In this document: in pieces, positions 45,476 to 56,058 of the stretch
Numbering within the stretch: the stretch's first letter is position 1
Layout of the letters: every line of letters starts with the position of its first letter
DNA from: Ensifer sp. IC3342
GTDB taxonomy: Bacteria > Pseudomonadota > Alphaproteobacteria > Rhizobiales > Rhizobiaceae
Reading direction: 5' to 3'
Assembly: GCF_020193655.1 (NCBI RefSeq)
Contig: NZ_JADYVE010000001.1
Location: 248,001-312,000, forward strand
DNA: 64,000 nucleotides
Made by a program: the position numbers and the translations under genes
Notes under the pieces: generated by a model
The model's input: the letters and a program-made list of their open reading frames with translations, nothing else
Databases searched by the model: none
What the model was told of the DNA's origin: nothing

Positions 45476-46648
45476 ATGAAGCTAATTGAACGCTACATCT
45501 TCCGCCGCGCCGTGACCATGTTCCTCGCAACGCTCCTGCCGCTGATGGGTATCGTCTGGACGACTCAAGCCCTGACGAACGTGAACCTCGTCACCGACAG
45601 CGGTCAATCGATCTTTGCCTTCCTGAAACTGGCGACGCTGATTCTGCCATCGGTCGTTCCGATCATACTCCCGTTCGCGCTCGTGATCGGCGTGACCCAG
45701 ACGCTCAGCGCAATGAATACCGATTCGGAGCTGACGGTGCTGAACGCGGCCGGCAGCTCCCGCATGTCGATCATCCGTCCGGTCATCTATCTTGCCGCCG
45801 GATTGAGCGTGCTGTCCTTTGCCATCGACAATTTCGTCGAGCCCTATTCACGTGTCGCCGTGCGCCGGATGATCGCAACGGCGCATGCCGATCTGCTCTC
45901 GGCTGTCGTCCAGGAGAACGCCTTTCGCAAGATCGCCGATGGGCTTTATGTCCAGGTCGGCGCCCGCCGCAGCGGCGGCGTGCTGCAGGGCATCTTTGTT
46001 GCCGACTCGCGCAATCCGAATTTCGAGCTCGTCTATTATGCTCGCGAGGGCGCCGTCGACGAGGAAAGCTCGGCCCTGGTGATGAAGGATGGCGAGGTCC
46101 ACCGCAAGCTGCCGGATGGCGGCGTCTCCGTCATCAAGTTCGACTCCTATGCCTTCGACCTGACCGACATGACCAAGGCTGTGGGAGAGGCCAACATCCG
46201 CGCCAAGGACCGCGACCTCTTCTATCTGCTCAATCCCGATCCCAGCGATCCAGCCTACAAGCGGGCGCCGCTGACCTTTACGGCGGAGCTCCACAAGCGT
46301 TTCACCGAATGGACCTACCCGCTGCTGTTCGCCCTCATTGCGCTCGTCGTCAGCAGCGATGCGCGCTCTCACCGCGAGGCGCGCGTGCATCCGATGGTCA
46401 GCGCGCTCGGCGCGGCGCTTGTGATTCGGTGGATGACGTTCTATGCGGCAAATAGTGCCGAGGATTCCATCTGGTTCGTTCCGCTAATGTATCTCGTTCC
46501 GCTCGCGGCCGGCGCATTTGCAATCCATCAGCTGGCGAGCAACCGGCGGCTCGACATACCGATGACATGGCGGGAAAAACTGTCCGAGCTCACGATCCGG
46601 CTCCGTTTCATGCGGCCGGCGGGCGCTGACGGGGAGCAGACTTCATGA
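45476..46648 (+). CDS. lptF: LPS export ABC transporter permease LptF
   Basis: One of the two inner-membrane permeases that extract LPS for transport. The 390 residues begin MKLIERYIFRRAVTMFLATLL, have three N-terminal helices, a periplasmic jelly-roll domain (about 140-270) and three C-terminal helices. It overlaps lptG by ATGA. The ATPase LptB is not in this window. The gene starts a run leading to lptD and a SurA-like chaperone. Confidence 0.94.
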   Translation: MKLIERYIFRRAVTMFLATLLPLMGIVWTTQALTNVNLVTDSGQSIFAFLKLATLILPSVVPIILPFALVIGVTQTLSAMNTDSELTVLNAAGSSRMSIIRPVIYLAAGLSVLSFAIDNFVEPYSRVAVRRMIATAHADLLSAVVQENAFRKIADGLYVQVGARRSGGVLQGIFVADSRNPNFELVYYAREGAVDEESSALVMKDGEVHRKLPDGGVSVIKFDSYAFDLTDMTKAVGEANIRAKDRDLFYLLNPDPSDPAYKRAPLTFTAELHKRFTEWTYPLLFALIALVVSSDARSHREARVHPMVSALGAALVIRWMTFYAANSAEDSIWFVPLMYLVPLAAGAFAIHQLASNRRLDIPMTWREKLSELTIRLRFMRPAGADGEQTS

Positions 46649-47727
46649 TCCTCAACACGCTCGGACGCTATTTCTTCAAGCGCTACACGATTACGACCTT
46701 CTGGTTTCTCGTCGGCATCTTCGCGCTGATCTTCATCATCGATTTCAGCGAGCTTGCCAGTCGCATGTCGGCGCTGCCCCACTATACGGTAAGCGGCGCG
46801 TTGCTGATGACGACGTTTCGCATCCCGACGATCATGCAGCAGACGGTCCCCTTCATCGCGCTTTTTGCGGCGATGGCCGCATTGATCTCGCTGAACCGCC
46901 GCTATGAGTTGGTGGTCACGCGCGCAGCGGGCATTTCCGTCTGGCAGTTCCTTCGCCCCTTCGTGCTTGGCGCCTTTCTGTTCGGGCTGCTCGCCGTGGC
47001 TGTGCTCAACCCGCTTGCAGCCTGGGGGACGAAGAAGGCCGAGGCGCTCGAGGCCGAGTGGGGCTCATCCCGTTCTGCTCAAGCAAATTCGATTCCCTGG
47101 CTCCGCCAGATCTACGACGGCACGGATACGATCATCGGAGCACGTTCCGTTCAGAACGGCGGAACGGAACTGATCAACGTCACCGTCATCCACTTCGATC
47201 CACAGGGTACGATCACCAAGAGGCAGGACGCGAAGTCTGCGAAACTCGAAGATGGTTACTGGCTTCTTAATAATGTTACGGAAACCGGCGGCGGCCGGCT
47301 GCCCCGTCGTCAGGAAACGGCACAGCTTCCCACCAATCTGAAGGCGGAATTTGTCCAGGAGCGCCTGGCAAAGGCTGATTCCATTCAGTTTTTTGACCTT
47401 CCGCGGAAGATCGAGGTGGCCCAATCCTTCGGTTTTTCCACCAACGCCATGGAAACGCAATTCCACTCCCTGCTCGCGCTGCCGTTGCTGCTCGTGGCGA
47501 TGACTTTGATTGCGGCATGCGTCTCTTTGAAATTTAGCCGGTTCAACCAATCGCGCTCCGTAATTCTCGGTGGAATCCTCTCGGGCTTCGTGCTTTATGT
47601 CGTCACCGTGCTTGTCAAAGCATTCGGGAGCAGCGGTATTGTGCCTCCGTTCGTTGCAGCCTGGTTGCCAGTTGTTGTAGCGATGGCGCTGGGCTCGACG
47701 ATTCTACTGCATCAGGAGGATGGCTAG
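46645..47727 (+). CDS. lptG: LPS export ABC transporter permease LptG
   Basis: Partner of LptF in the LptB2FG complex. The 360 residues begin MILNTLGRYFFKRYTITTFWF and show the same six-helix plan with a central periplasmic beta domain, ending with three C-terminal helices. It overlaps lptF at its start (ATGA) and lptD at its end (TAGTG), so the three are translationally coupled. Confidence 0.94.
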   Translation: MILNTLGRYFFKRYTITTFWFLVGIFALIFIIDFSELASRMSALPHYTVSGALLMTTFRIPTIMQQTVPFIALFAAMAALISLNRRYELVVTRAAGISVWQFLRPFVLGAFLFGLLAVAVLNPLAAWGTKKAEALEAEWGSSRSAQANSIPWLRQIYDGTDTIIGARSVQNGGTELINVTVIHFDPQGTITKRQDAKSAKLEDGYWLLNNVTETGGGRLPRRQETAQLPTNLKAEFVQERLAKADSIQFFDLPRKIEVAQSFGFSTNAMETQFHSLLALPLLLVAMTLIAACVSLKFSRFNQSRSVILGGILSGFVLYVVTVLVKAFGSSGIVPPFVAAWLPVVVAMALGSTILLHQEDG

Positions 47728-50075
47728 TGGCGGCAGGCAACCGCAAACGCATGAAGCTGACCAATGCTGCGCTGCTTGCAGGCGTGGCATTGCATACACT
47801 TGCCATGGGAATGAATGCGCCTGTCCTGGCGCAGGACACATCGGCACGAATCGATTCGCTGCAGCCGAACATTCCGGCTGACGCAAAGCTGCTGCTGTCC
47901 GCCAATGAGCTCATCTACAATCGCGACGCGGAAACCGTCACCGCGCGCGGTAGTGTTCAGATCGCGTACGGCGGCTACAGGATGGTCGCCCGTCAAATCG
48001 TCTACGACCAGAAGTCGGGACGCATCATCGCGACCGGCGAGATCCAACTGACTGAACCGGATGGCAATATTGTCTACGCCGACAAGATGGATGTCACCGA
48101 CGACTTCGGCAACGGTTTCGTCCAGGCCCTGCGGATCGAGACGACCGACCTGACGCGGCTGGCGGCGGAAACCGGTGAGCGCCGAAACGGCGAGGAGTTC
48201 ATCCTCAACAAGGCCGTCTATACCGCCTGCACGCCCTGCAATATCAAGCCGGAGCACCGTTCGCTGTGGCACATCAAGGCGGAGCGTGTGATCCAGAATG
48301 GCAGGACGCACACGATCAGGCTCGAACACGCCTATTTCGAGCTTTTTGGCAAACCGATCGCCTATATTCCGGCAATGGAGATCCCGGACCACACGGTCAA
48401 GCGCAAGAGCGGGTTTCTGTTTCCGAAGTTCCGCTATGCGCAGAAACTTGGCGCTGGTGTGGGTGTCCCTTACTACTGGGCGATCTCGCCCTATATGGAC
48501 GCAACCGTCACCGCAACGGGACTGACGCGGCAAGGCTTCTTGCTCGAGGGCGAGTTCCGTCAGTCGTTCCATAACGGCTTGCACACGCTGAACGTGGCCG
48601 GCATCAGCCAGCTCGACAGGGACCAATTCACGCCGGGAACCGTCGATGCCGAGGAAACCAATCGCGGCATGGTGGCGTCAAAGGGCGAATTCCAGATCAA
48701 TCCGCGCTGGACCTTTGGCTGGAACGTGCTCGTCCAATCGGACGCCAACTTTGCCAAGACCTATGATCTGGAGAGCTTCGACGGCACGACCTATACCAAT
48801 CAGGCCTACCTGACCGGCCTCGGCAAGCGCAACTACTTCGATCTGCGCGCCTTCTATTTCGACATCCAGGACGCCGATCCCGACAGCAGGGACGAAAATC
48901 AGCAGCCTGCGGCTCAGGTCCTCGACTACTCCTATTTTGCGCCGGAATCCGTGCTGGGCGGAGAGCTCAGCGCAGACGTGAACCTCACGAACATCAAGCG
49001 CAACGAACTGGACAGCATCAACGTTCTCGGTGTCGAGCGCTTCCGCGGTCTTGAGGGCAGTACGCACCGTCTGAGCGCCGAACTCGAATGGAAGCGGACA
49101 TTCATTGCGCCCGGCGGTCTCGTATTGACGCCATTGCTCGCGGCACGCGGTGATGCGTTGGGCCTTAACATGGACCCTCCGGGCCCCGAATACACGGGCA
49201 ACTACACCAGCAGCGACGCGGTCACGCGACGCATGCTAACCGCCGGTCTCGAGGCGCGCTACCCGATTCTCTTTGCTGGCGAGAACAGCAGCCACGTGCT
49301 GGAGCCAATCGGCCAGGTCTTTGTCCGGCCGGACGAACAGTATCCCGGTGGCCTCCCCAACGAAGACGCGCAGAGCTTTGTCTTCGATGCAACCAACCTT
49401 TTCGATCGCGACAAGTATTCCGGCTTCGATCGTATCGAAGGCGGCACGCGCGCCAATCTCGGCATCCGCTATACCGGAAGCTTCGACAATGGTTACGGCT
49501 TGCGCGCCATCGCCGGCCAGTCGTTCCACCTTGGGGGGCTCAACTCCTTCGCAACCGACGATCTCGTCAAGGTCGGAGCCAATTCGGGTCTGGAAACCAA
49601 GAGTTCGGACTATGTGGCGATGGTCGGCATCGACGCGCCCTACGGCCTGATGGCAAGTCTTTCCGGACGACTGGGCGAGGACGACTTTGCCCTGCGTCGA
49701 GCCGACGCCACGGTCGGCTATCTGGGCCTGACGTGGCAGGCCGCCATGACCTACACGCGGATCGAAGCACAGCCGATCTACGGCTCGCCCTCCGACCAGG
49801 ACGAAATCCGGACGGCCGCCGCCTACCGATTCCACGATTATTGGTCGGTGTTCGGAGCATTAACCTATGACATCAACGATGATGTCATTTCCCGCAACGG
49901 CTTCGGCATCACCTATGACGATCAGGATACGTTGTTCTCGATTGTCTACCAGCAGGAGCGTGATACCGACAGTTCGGTCGCAAACGACTGGTCGATCGGC
50001 GCTCGCATCAGCTTCCGTACTCTCGGCGACATTGACGTCGGCGACACCACGTTCGACGAACTGGACTTCTACTGA
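47727..50075 (+). CDS. lptD: LPS assembly outer-membrane protein LptD
   Basis: Outer-membrane translocon that inserts LPS at the cell surface. The 782 residues have a signal peptide ending near PVLAQD, a periplasmic OstA/LptA-like domain (about 50-190; SANELIYNRDAETVTARG), then a large C-terminal beta barrel ending in Phe-Tyr. The start is GTG at 47727, overlapping the lptG stop and following AGGAGGA; the Met eight codons later is an alternative. Confidence 0.94.
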   Translation: MAAGNRKRMKLTNAALLAGVALHTLAMGMNAPVLAQDTSARIDSLQPNIPADAKLLLSANELIYNRDAETVTARGSVQIAYGGYRMVARQIVYDQKSGRIIATGEIQLTEPDGNIVYADKMDVTDDFGNGFVQALRIETTDLTRLAAETGERRNGEEFILNKAVYTACTPCNIKPEHRSLWHIKAERVIQNGRTHTIRLEHAYFELFGKPIAYIPAMEIPDHTVKRKSGFLFPKFRYAQKLGAGVGVPYYWAISPYMDATVTATGLTRQGFLLEGEFRQSFHNGLHTLNVAGISQLDRDQFTPGTVDAEETNRGMVASKGEFQINPRWTFGWNVLVQSDANFAKTYDLESFDGTTYTNQAYLTGLGKRNYFDLRAFYFDIQDADPDSRDENQQPAAQVLDYSYFAPESVLGGELSADVNLTNIKRNELDSINVLGVERFRGLEGSTHRLSAELEWKRTFIAPGGLVLTPLLAARGDALGLNMDPPGPEYTGNYTSSDAVTRRMLTAGLEARYPILFAGENSSHVLEPIGQVFVRPDEQYPGGLPNEDAQSFVFDATNLFDRDKYSGFDRIEGGTRANLGIRYTGSFDNGYGLRAIAGQSFHLGGLNSFATDDLVKVGANSGLETKSSDYVAMVGIDAPYGLMASLSGRLGEDDFALRRADATVGYLGLTWQAAMTYTRIEAQPIYGSPSDQDEIRTAAAYRFHDYWSVFGALTYDINDDVISRNGFGITYDDQDTLFSIVYQQERDTDSSVANDWSIGARISFRTLGDIDVGDTTFDELDFY

Positions 50076-50274
50076 GGTCCGGGCCTGCGCCGGACGCCCA
50101 TAACTTTCTGCCGGCTGCGCGTCTGAAGACGCGCAGCACTTAAGGTTGATCATGTGGTCTTGTCATCGTTTGGCCGCATGTATTATGCATTTCCTCCAAC
50201 TGACACAGGGAAGGCGCAGGCTGGCGGTCCGACGCGGACCACAGGCGGTTGGGGCGCGGGACGGACAGGGAAAA

Positions 50275-51213
50275 ATGATGGGCGGGAAATCGATCTTGAG
50301 GGTGATGTCGGCGCTGGTGCTTGCCGGCACGCTGAGCGTCGCTGTAGGCGCGACGGCGCAGGCCGCAAGCGGAGTTAAGGTGATCGTCAACAATGTCGTC
50401 ATCACTTCGGGCGACATCGCGAAGCGTGTCGCCTTCCTTCGCCTTCAACGCCAAGGGGGCGGCGCAGAGGAAGCGAAGCGGCAACTTGTCGACGAAGTGC
50501 TGAAGCGCGGCGAGATCGCGCGCGTCCAGCAGTCGGTCAGCACCCAGGACGTTGACGCCGCCTTTGCGCGGTTTGCCGCGGGAAACAAGATGTCTGCCGA
50601 CCAACTCGGCAAGATCCTCGACCAGGCTGGTGTCGGTGTCGATCATTTCAAGCAGTATATCGCCGTTCAGATGAGTTGGCCCCGCGTCGTCAACTTCCGC
50701 TACGGCAACGCCAATCGTCTCACCGGCGGCGATCTCGTGAAGCGCATGATGGAAGGCGGCGGCAACAAGCCTGTGACGACGGAATACTTCCTCCAGCAGG
50801 TCATCTTCGTCATTCCGGAATCCAAGCGCAACGCGATTACGGCAAAGCGGCAGGCCGAAGCGAACGCTTCGCGGTCACAGTTCCCCGGTTGCGAGACGTC
50901 CAAGGTCTTTGCGGCCAATTATCGCGACGTCTCGATTCGCAACCTCGGCCGCGTGCTGGCCCAGCAATTGCCGGAAGATTGGAAGCCGCTGGTCGAAAAG
51001 GCTGGCGACGGCATGACGACTGGCACGCGCGTCACCGAAAAGGGTGTCGAATATCTTGCAATCTGCAAGAAGCGTCAGGTCAATGACGATACTGCCGCCG
51101 AAATCGTCTTCCGCGCCGAGGACCTCGGCAAGAAGAAGGCTGGCGGCGAAGACCCGAACAGCGCGAAGTACCTCGAAGAACTGCGTGAAAAGGCGCAGAT
51201 CATCAACAAGTAA
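50275..51213 (+). CDS. SurA-like periplasmic chaperone
   Basis: A 312-residue protein with a signal peptide (about residues 1-32, ending TAQA). It has a SurA N-terminal chaperone domain (KVIVNNVVITSGDIAKRV) and a C-terminal region resembling a degenerate parvulin fold (VTTEYFLQQVIFVIPE to DVSIRNLGRVL). It lies directly after lptD, whose folding SurA assists. The start is one of the two ATGs at 50275/50278 after GGGA. Peptidyl-prolyl isomerase activity is doubtful. Confidence 0.85.
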   Translation: MMGGKSILRVMSALVLAGTLSVAVGATAQAASGVKVIVNNVVITSGDIAKRVAFLRLQRQGGGAEEAKRQLVDEVLKRGEIARVQQSVSTQDVDAAFARFAAGNKMSADQLGKILDQAGVGVDHFKQYIAVQMSWPRVVNFRYGNANRLTGGDLVKRMMEGGGNKPVTTEYFLQQVIFVIPESKRNAITAKRQAEANASRSQFPGCETSKVFAANYRDVSIRNLGRVLAQQLPEDWKPLVEKAGDGMTTGTRVTEKGVEYLAICKKRQVNDDTAAEIVFRAEDLGKKKAGGEDPNSAKYLEELREKAQIINK

Positions 51214-51222
51214 CGGGCGACT

Positions 51223-52251
51223 ATGAACAAGACGAGCGGCAGGCCGATTGCCCTGACGATGGGCGACCCGGCCGGTATCGGCCCGGACATCAGCCTGGCC
51301 GTGTGGGCAAGGCGCGAGACACGGGCGACGCCGCCCTTTCTCCTGATTGGCGATCCTGCGGTGCTTTCGGCCCGCGCAAAGGATCTCGGCCAAGCGGTGC
51401 GGATAACGGAAACCGATTGCCTCGATGCCTGCGAGGTCTTCGCGGACGCCCTGCCCGTATTGCCGGTGCTGTGCTCGGCTCCGGTTGTCGCCGGTCAACC
51501 CGATGCGACCAACGCCTCCGCCGTCACCGCGGCCATCGACACCGCCGTGCGGCTCGTCATAGCCGGCGAAGCAACGGCGGTCGCCACCAACCCTATTGCC
51601 AAGGCTGTGCTCTACGAGGCCGGCTTTCGCTTCCCTGGCCACACCGAATACCTCGCGCATCTCGCGGAGAAGGCAACCGGGCAGCCCACCCTGCCGGTGA
51701 TGATGCTGGCCGGACCGAAGCTGCGTGCGGTCCCCGTCACGATCCATATTCCGCTCAAGGATGTTCCCGGCGCGCTGACCCAGGAACTGATCCACCAGAC
51801 CTGCACGATAACGGCTGCCGACCTCCGAAGCCGCTTCGGCTTGGCGAGGCCGCGCCTTGCGGTTGCCGGTCTCAACCCGCATGCGGGCGAAGGCGGTGCG
51901 CTTGGGCTCGAGGACGATGCCCTCATCCGTCCCGTCATCGATCGGCTCCGCGCCGAGGGACTGGATGTCGTCGGCCCGCTCCCGGCCGATACCATGTTCC
52001 ACGACCGCGCCAGGGAAACCTACGACGCCGCGATCTGCATGTATCATGACCAGGCATTGATACCCGCCAAGGCGCTCGGCTTCGACGACAGCGTGAATGT
52101 CACGCTCGGGCTCCCCTTCATCAGAACGTCGCCGGACCACGGCACCGCTTTCGGCATCGCCGGCAAAGGCATCGCGCGCGAAGACAGTCTGCTCGCAGCG
52201 CTTCGCCTCGCGGCGGAGCTCGCCGGCAATACGGAAGGGACGCATCGCTGA
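51223..52251 (+). CDS. pdxA: 4-hydroxythreonine-4-phosphate dehydrogenase
   Basis: Step in pyridoxal-5'-phosphate synthesis. The 342 residues begin [24 protein letters not shown], the PdxA hallmark, and contain [18 protein letters not shown] and [14 protein letters not shown] with metal-binding histidines. The stop and the rsmA start overlap by one base (TGATG). The pdxA-rsmA pairing after surA is a widely conserved order. Confidence 0.96.
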   Translation: MNKTSGRPIALTMGDPAGIGPDISLAVWARRETRATPPFLLIGDPAVLSARAKDLGQAVRITETDCLDACEVFADALPVLPVLCSAPVVAGQPDATNASAVTAAIDTAVRLVIAGEATAVATNPIAKAVLYEAGFRFPGHTEYLAHLAEKATGQPTLPVMMLAGPKLRAVPVTIHIPLKDVPGALTQELIHQTCTITAADLRSRFGLARPRLAVAGLNPHAGEGGALGLEDDALIRPVIDRLRAEGLDVVGPLPADTMFHDRARETYDAAICMYHDQALIPAKALGFDDSVNVTLGLPFIRTSPDHGTAFGIAGKGIAREDSLLAALRLAAELAGNTEGTHR

Positions 52252-53081
52252 TGGCGGCGCTCGACGGTCTGCCGCCGCTCAGAGACGTCATCCAGCGTCA
52301 CGGTCTCGACGCAAAGAAGGCGCTCGGGCAGAATTTCCTGCTGGACCTCAATCTCACCCAGAAGATCGCGCGCACGGCCGGTCCGCTCGACGGCGTGACC
52401 GTCATCGAAGTCGGACCTGGGCCGGGTGGCCTCACGAGGGCGATCCTGGCGCTGGGCGCCAAGAAGGTCGTGGCGATCGAACGCGATGCCCGCTGCCTGC
52501 CGGCACTCGCCGAAATCGCCGCCCATTATCCCGGACGGCTCGATGTGATCGAGGCCGACGCGCTGAAAGTCCCGTTCGAAACGCTCGCCAACGGCCCGGT
52601 GCGCATCATCGCCAACCTGCCCTACAACGTCGGCACACAGCTTCTCGTCAATTGGCTGCTGCCGGAGCAATGGCCGCCGTTCTGGCAATCGATGACGCTG
52701 ATGTTCCAGCGCGAAGTTGGTCTGCGGATCGTGGCGGGTGCCGATGACGACCACTATGGCCGTCTGGGCGTTCTCTGTGGCTGGCGGACAAAGGCACGCA
52801 TGGCATTCGACGTTTCACCGCAAGCCTTCACGCCGCCGCCCAAGGTCACCTCGTCAGTCGTCCATCTGGAGCCGATCGCCGACCCGATCCCCTGCTCTGT
52901 GTCCGCGCTTGAGAAAGTGACGCAGGCCGCGTTCGGCCAACGCCGCAAGATGCTGCGCCAGAGCCTGAAAAGCCTGGGTGGCGAGGCGCTGCTGGCAAGG
53001 GCGGACATCGATCCCCAAAGGCGCGCCGAAACGCTAACCGTCGAGGAATTCTGCCGCCTTGCGAACTGTCTCGGTGGTTAG
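52251..53081 (+). CDS. rsmA: 16S rRNA (adenine-1518/1519) dimethyltransferase
   Basis: Dimethylates two adjacent adenosines near the 3' end of 16S rRNA, a late step in small-subunit assembly. The 276 residues have the family start region [14 protein letters not shown] motif [12 protein letters not shown] and catalytic ANLPYN. It overlaps pdxA by one base and converges on gmk. Confidence 0.97.
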   Translation: MAALDGLPPLRDVIQRHGLDAKKALGQNFLLDLNLTQKIARTAGPLDGVTVIEVGPGPGGLTRAILALGAKKVVAIERDARCLPALAEIAAHYPGRLDVIEADALKVPFETLANGPVRIIANLPYNVGTQLLVNWLLPEQWPPFWQSMTLMFQREVGLRIVAGADDDHYGRLGVLCGWRTKARMAFDVSPQAFTPPPKVTSSVVHLEPIADPIPCSVSALEKVTQAAFGQRRKMLRQSLKSLGGEALLARADIDPQRRAETLTVEEFCRLANCLGG

Positions 53082-53097
53082 GCGCGCTCACGCTCAA

Positions 53098-53757
53098 CTA
53101 AAAGGGGTTTTCCGTCAGCAATCCGTTGACGAACTCGAACAGGCCGGGACGGCGGTCGCGGCGCAGGCGTTCGGCTTCCACGATCGCGCGGACGGCTGAA
53201 AATGCCCGATCGAGATCGTCGTTGACGACGATATAGTCGTATTCGCGCCAATGCTCGATCTCGGCGCGTGAATTGGCAAGCCGGGTTGCAATCACTTCTT
53301 CGCTGTCCTCGGCGCGCCGGTGCAGCCGCGACTGCAGTTCGGTCATGGACGGCGGCAGAATGAAGATCGAGACGACATCGCCGCCCATCTTTTCCTGCAA
53401 TTGCTGGGCGCCCTGCCAATCGATGTCGAAGAGCATGTCACGGCCTTCGGCCATCGCCGCCTCGACGGCGTCGCGCGGGGTTCCATAAAAGTTGCCATGC
53501 ACCTCCGCCCATTCGAGGAGCGAGTCCGTCGCTCGCAGCGCCTCGAATTCGCGGATCGACTTGAAAAAATAATGTCGGCCCTCGATCTCGCTCGGCCGCC
53601 GCGCACGCGTCGTCACGCTCACCGAGATGCTGAGTTCCGGATCGGCCTCCAGGAGGTTGCGGGCGATCGTCGACTTGCCGGCACCCGACGGCGACGAAAT
53701 CACGAGCATCAACCCACGACGGGCGATCTTGATGGGCGAAGCGGTCGCCGATTTCAT
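53098..53757 (-). CDS. gmk: Guanylate kinase
   Basis: Phosphorylates GMP to GDP. The 219 residues have the P-loop [10 protein letters not shown] near residue 21, the guanylate kinase signature [17 protein letters not shown] and the GMP-binding YGTPRDAVE. It lies 3 bases after yicC, in the same direction. Family length is 200-220. Confidence 0.97.
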   Translation of the reverse strand: MKSATASPIKIARRGLMLVISSPSGAGKSTIARNLLEADPELSISVSVTTRARRPSEIEGRHYFFKSIREFEALRATDSLLEWAEVHGNFYGTPRDAVEAAMAEGRDMLFDIDWQGAQQLQEKMGGDVVSIFILPPSMTELQSRLHRRAEDSEEVIATRLANSRAEIEHWREYDYIVVNDDLDRAFSAVRAIVEAERLRRDRRPGLFEFVNGLLTENPF

Positions 53758-53760
53758 GTC

Positions 53761-54648
53761 TTACTCCAGATTCTGAACCTGCTCGCGAAACTGATCGATA
53801 ACGACTTTCAACTCGATTCCAGCGGCCGAAACGGCGGCTGCATTCGACTTCGAACAGATCGTATTCGATTCGCGGTTAAATTCCTGTGCCAGGAAATCCA
53901 GCTTGCGGCCGATGGGACCGCCCTTTGCGAGAAGATCGCGAGCAGCTGCGACATGCGAACCGAGACGGTCGATTTCCTCTCTGAGATCCGCCTTCGTGGC
54001 AAGCAATGCGACCTCCGCGTGCAGTCTTTCGCGGTCGAGAGAGGACGCGCCCTCCATTATCAGCGCCACCTGCTGCGCCAGCCGTTCGGCGATCGCGGAA
54101 GCGCTCCGGGACGGGTCGCGCTCCACGCCAACCGTCAATTGCTCGATGCGATCCACATGCGCTAGCAGGATCTGACCGAGCGCCGCCCCCTCCTCTTCGC
54201 GCATGGACCGCAAGTCTTCAAGGGCTAGCGCCAGGCCGGAAAGGATATCGGCGTCGCGTGCCGCGCGTTCGCGTTCGCTTTCTTCCGGCTCCCGAAAATC
54301 GACGATGCCGCGGATCGAGAGCAGCGTGTCGAACTTCAGCGGCGCGGGATCGACGAGATCACCAAGCTGCTCGCGCAGCCTCAATACGGCCGACAACGCA
54401 CCCTGGTTGACGACGGCCTCGACGGCGGCTTCGCCGCCGCTGACGTTGAGGCCGATTTGCAGATTGCCGCGGGCGAAATATTCCGAAGCAAGGCGCCGGC
54501 AGTCGGCCTCGAAGCGTTCAAGACCCTGCGGCAAGCGAAGGCGAACATCGAGCCCTTTGCCGTTAACCGACCGCAATTCCCAGGCCCAGCGATGGCGTCC
54601 GCTGCTGCCTTCTCTTCTCGCAAAGCCAGTCATCGATTGGAGCGGCAT
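53761..54648 (-). CDS. YicC family protein
   Basis: A 295-residue soluble protein with the YicC-like N-terminal domain (MPLQSMTGFARREG; WELRSVNGKGLDVRLRLP) and the C-terminal DUF1732 domain (GRKLDFLAQEFNRESNTICSKS). YicC proteins have been linked to RNA decay through a ribonuclease activity. ATG 54648 is preferred (GGAGG five bases upstream); 54651 is possible. It is next to gmk, a widely conserved pair. Confidence 0.93.
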   Translation of the reverse strand: MPLQSMTGFARREGSSGRHRWAWELRSVNGKGLDVRLRLPQGLERFEADCRRLASEYFARGNLQIGLNVSGGEAAVEAVVNQGALSAVLRLREQLGDLVDPAPLKFDTLLSIRGIVDFREPEESERERAARDADILSGLALALEDLRSMREEEGAALGQILLAHVDRIEQLTVGVERDPSRSASAIAERLAQQVALIMEGASSLDRERLHAEVALLATKADLREEIDRLGSHVAAARDLLAKGGPIGRKLDFLAQEFNRESNTICSKSNAAAVSAAGIELKVVIDQFREQVQNLE

Positions 54649-54790
54649 CATTACCTCCGTCCGCTGCTGCATGTTCCCCTAAATCGGCATCGATTCGAAG
54701 ATGCAGCCATGCAACGTTTCAAAGTGCGGTGGCGACTTCTGCGCGTCTGAAAAGACGCAGGCGCTGCAGTCGCAAAACCAATAGGGCGAC

Positions 54791-54821
54791 GGCGCGGCAT
54801 CCCGCAAGGGATATCCGCGCC
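54791..54821 (-). other. GC-rich hairpin after mltG
   Basis: Two stacked stems (54791-54797 with 54815-54821, and 54099-type inner stem at 54799-54803 with 54808-54812) around a GCAA tetraloop. It lacks a T run, so it is only a possible terminator or stabilising structure between mltG and yicC. Confidence 0.4.
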
Positions 54822-54849
54822 GCACCCGGTCCGTCCACAATAAGGCCTG

Positions 54850-56058
54850 TTACTGCGCTGCCTCGGCCGGTGTCACCGTCGGCTCGGCGGTTTTGGCCGC
54901 TTCTGCCGCCTTGGCTGCCTCTGCTGCCTTCTCGGCTTCGAGCTTTCTCCAACGCCTGACGTTGGCGTTGTGTTCGTCCAGCGTCGCGGCAAAGACATGG
55001 CCACCCGTTCCGTCCGCCACGAAATAAAGCTCCGGTGTGCGCGAAGGATTGGCGACGGCTTCGAGTGCCGCACGGCCCGGATTGGCGATCGGAGTCGGCG
55101 GCAACCCTTTGATGAGATAGGTGTTGTATGGAGTTTGCTTATCAAGGTCCGACTTCAGGATTGCCCGATCCGCTGGCTTCCCCTCACCGCCGAAGATACC
55201 GTAGATGATGGTCGGGTCCGATTGCAGCCGCATGCCCTTTTCGAGTCGGTTGATAAAGACCGACGCCACGCGCGGCCGCTCGTCTGCGCGGCCCGTTTCC
55301 TTTTCGACGATCGAGGCCAGTGTCACGAACTCCTCGACGGTCGAGACCGGAAGATCTGGGTCGCGCATTTCCCAGATCTGATCGACCAAGGCCTTCTGTG
55401 CCGCAGTCATCTGCTGAACGATCTCGGCACGCTTGGTGCCGCGTGTGAACTTGTAAGTGTCAGGCTTCAGCGAGCCCTCCGGCGGCAGATCCTGCGGCAG
55501 GTCGCCGACCAGCACCGGATCGTCGGCGAGCTTCTTGAACATCTGCTTGACCGTCAGTCCCTCCGGAAGCGAAACGGAGTACAGGATCGACTTGCCGGAC
55601 TTCAGCAGTTGCATGATTTCCTGCATCGATGATCTGGCCTTGATCTCGTATTCACCCGCTTTCAGGGTTTCGTTGTCGAGATAGGCCTCGGACACGAAAC
55701 GGAAGACGCGTCCGTCGGTGATGATGTTGTTGCGCTCAAGGCCGCTGGCAATTTCGCTGATGCCCGCGCCATTGCGAACAATGAAGTTCTTGTTGGCTTC
55801 CAGCGGGCCGGGCTTTTCGTATTCGTGCATCGCATAATAGACGGCGCCAGCGGCTGCGAGCGCCACGAAGACGATGACCGTCATCACGAAATTGAGAAAG
55901 ATGACGACCTGGCTACGCGCCTCGCGGGACCGCTTCGGCGGTTGCGGAACCTTTTCCGGGCGCAGGGCCTCGCTTGCCGATTTCGGGATGATCGGCCCGT
56001 TGCTCCCGGTTTCATTGCGGCCGAACTGTGCCGCGCTGTTATCGTTTGAGTCGCTCAC
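54850..56058 (-). CDS. mltG: Endolytic transglycosylase MltG
   Basis: Cleaves nascent peptidoglycan strands at the membrane. The 402 residues have a cytoplasmic N-terminus of about 48, one membrane helix (about 50-75), a LysM-like subdomain, and the catalytic domain with E252 in SIVEKETG, RLQSDPTIIYG and PYNTYLIKGLPPTPIANPG. An Ala/Glu/Lys-rich tail follows (370-402). It lies downstream of fabF in the same direction. Confidence 0.95.
   Translation of the reverse strand: MSDSNDNSAAQFGRNETGSNGPIIPKSASEALRPEKVPQPPKRSREARSQVVIFLNFVMTVIVFVALAAAGAVYYAMHEYEKPGPLEANKNFIVRNGAGISEIASGLERNNIITDGRVFRFVSEAYLDNETLKAGEYEIKARSSMQEIMQLLKSGKSILYSVSLPEGLTVKQMFKKLADDPVLVGDLPQDLPPEGSLKPDTYKFTRGTKRAEIVQQMTAAQKALVDQIWEMRDPDLPVSTVEEFVTLASIVEKETGRADERPRVASVFINRLEKGMRLQSDPTIIYGIFGGEGKPADRAILKSDLDKQTPYNTYLIKGLPPTPIANPGRAALEAVANPSRTPELYFVADGTGGHVFAATLDEHNANVRRWRKLEAEKAAEAAKAAEAAKTAEPTVTPAEAAQ

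Noticed and set aside
43785..45479. A 564-codon plus-strand frame opposite pepA, running to lptF
   Set aside because: PepA signatures are on the minus strand; the plus frame is a His/Arg/Asp-rich shadow.
50275..51213. Active parvulin-type prolyl isomerase domain in the SurA-like protein
   Set aside because: The C-terminal region has the fold outline but not the clear parvulin active-site pattern, so I kept only the chaperone call.
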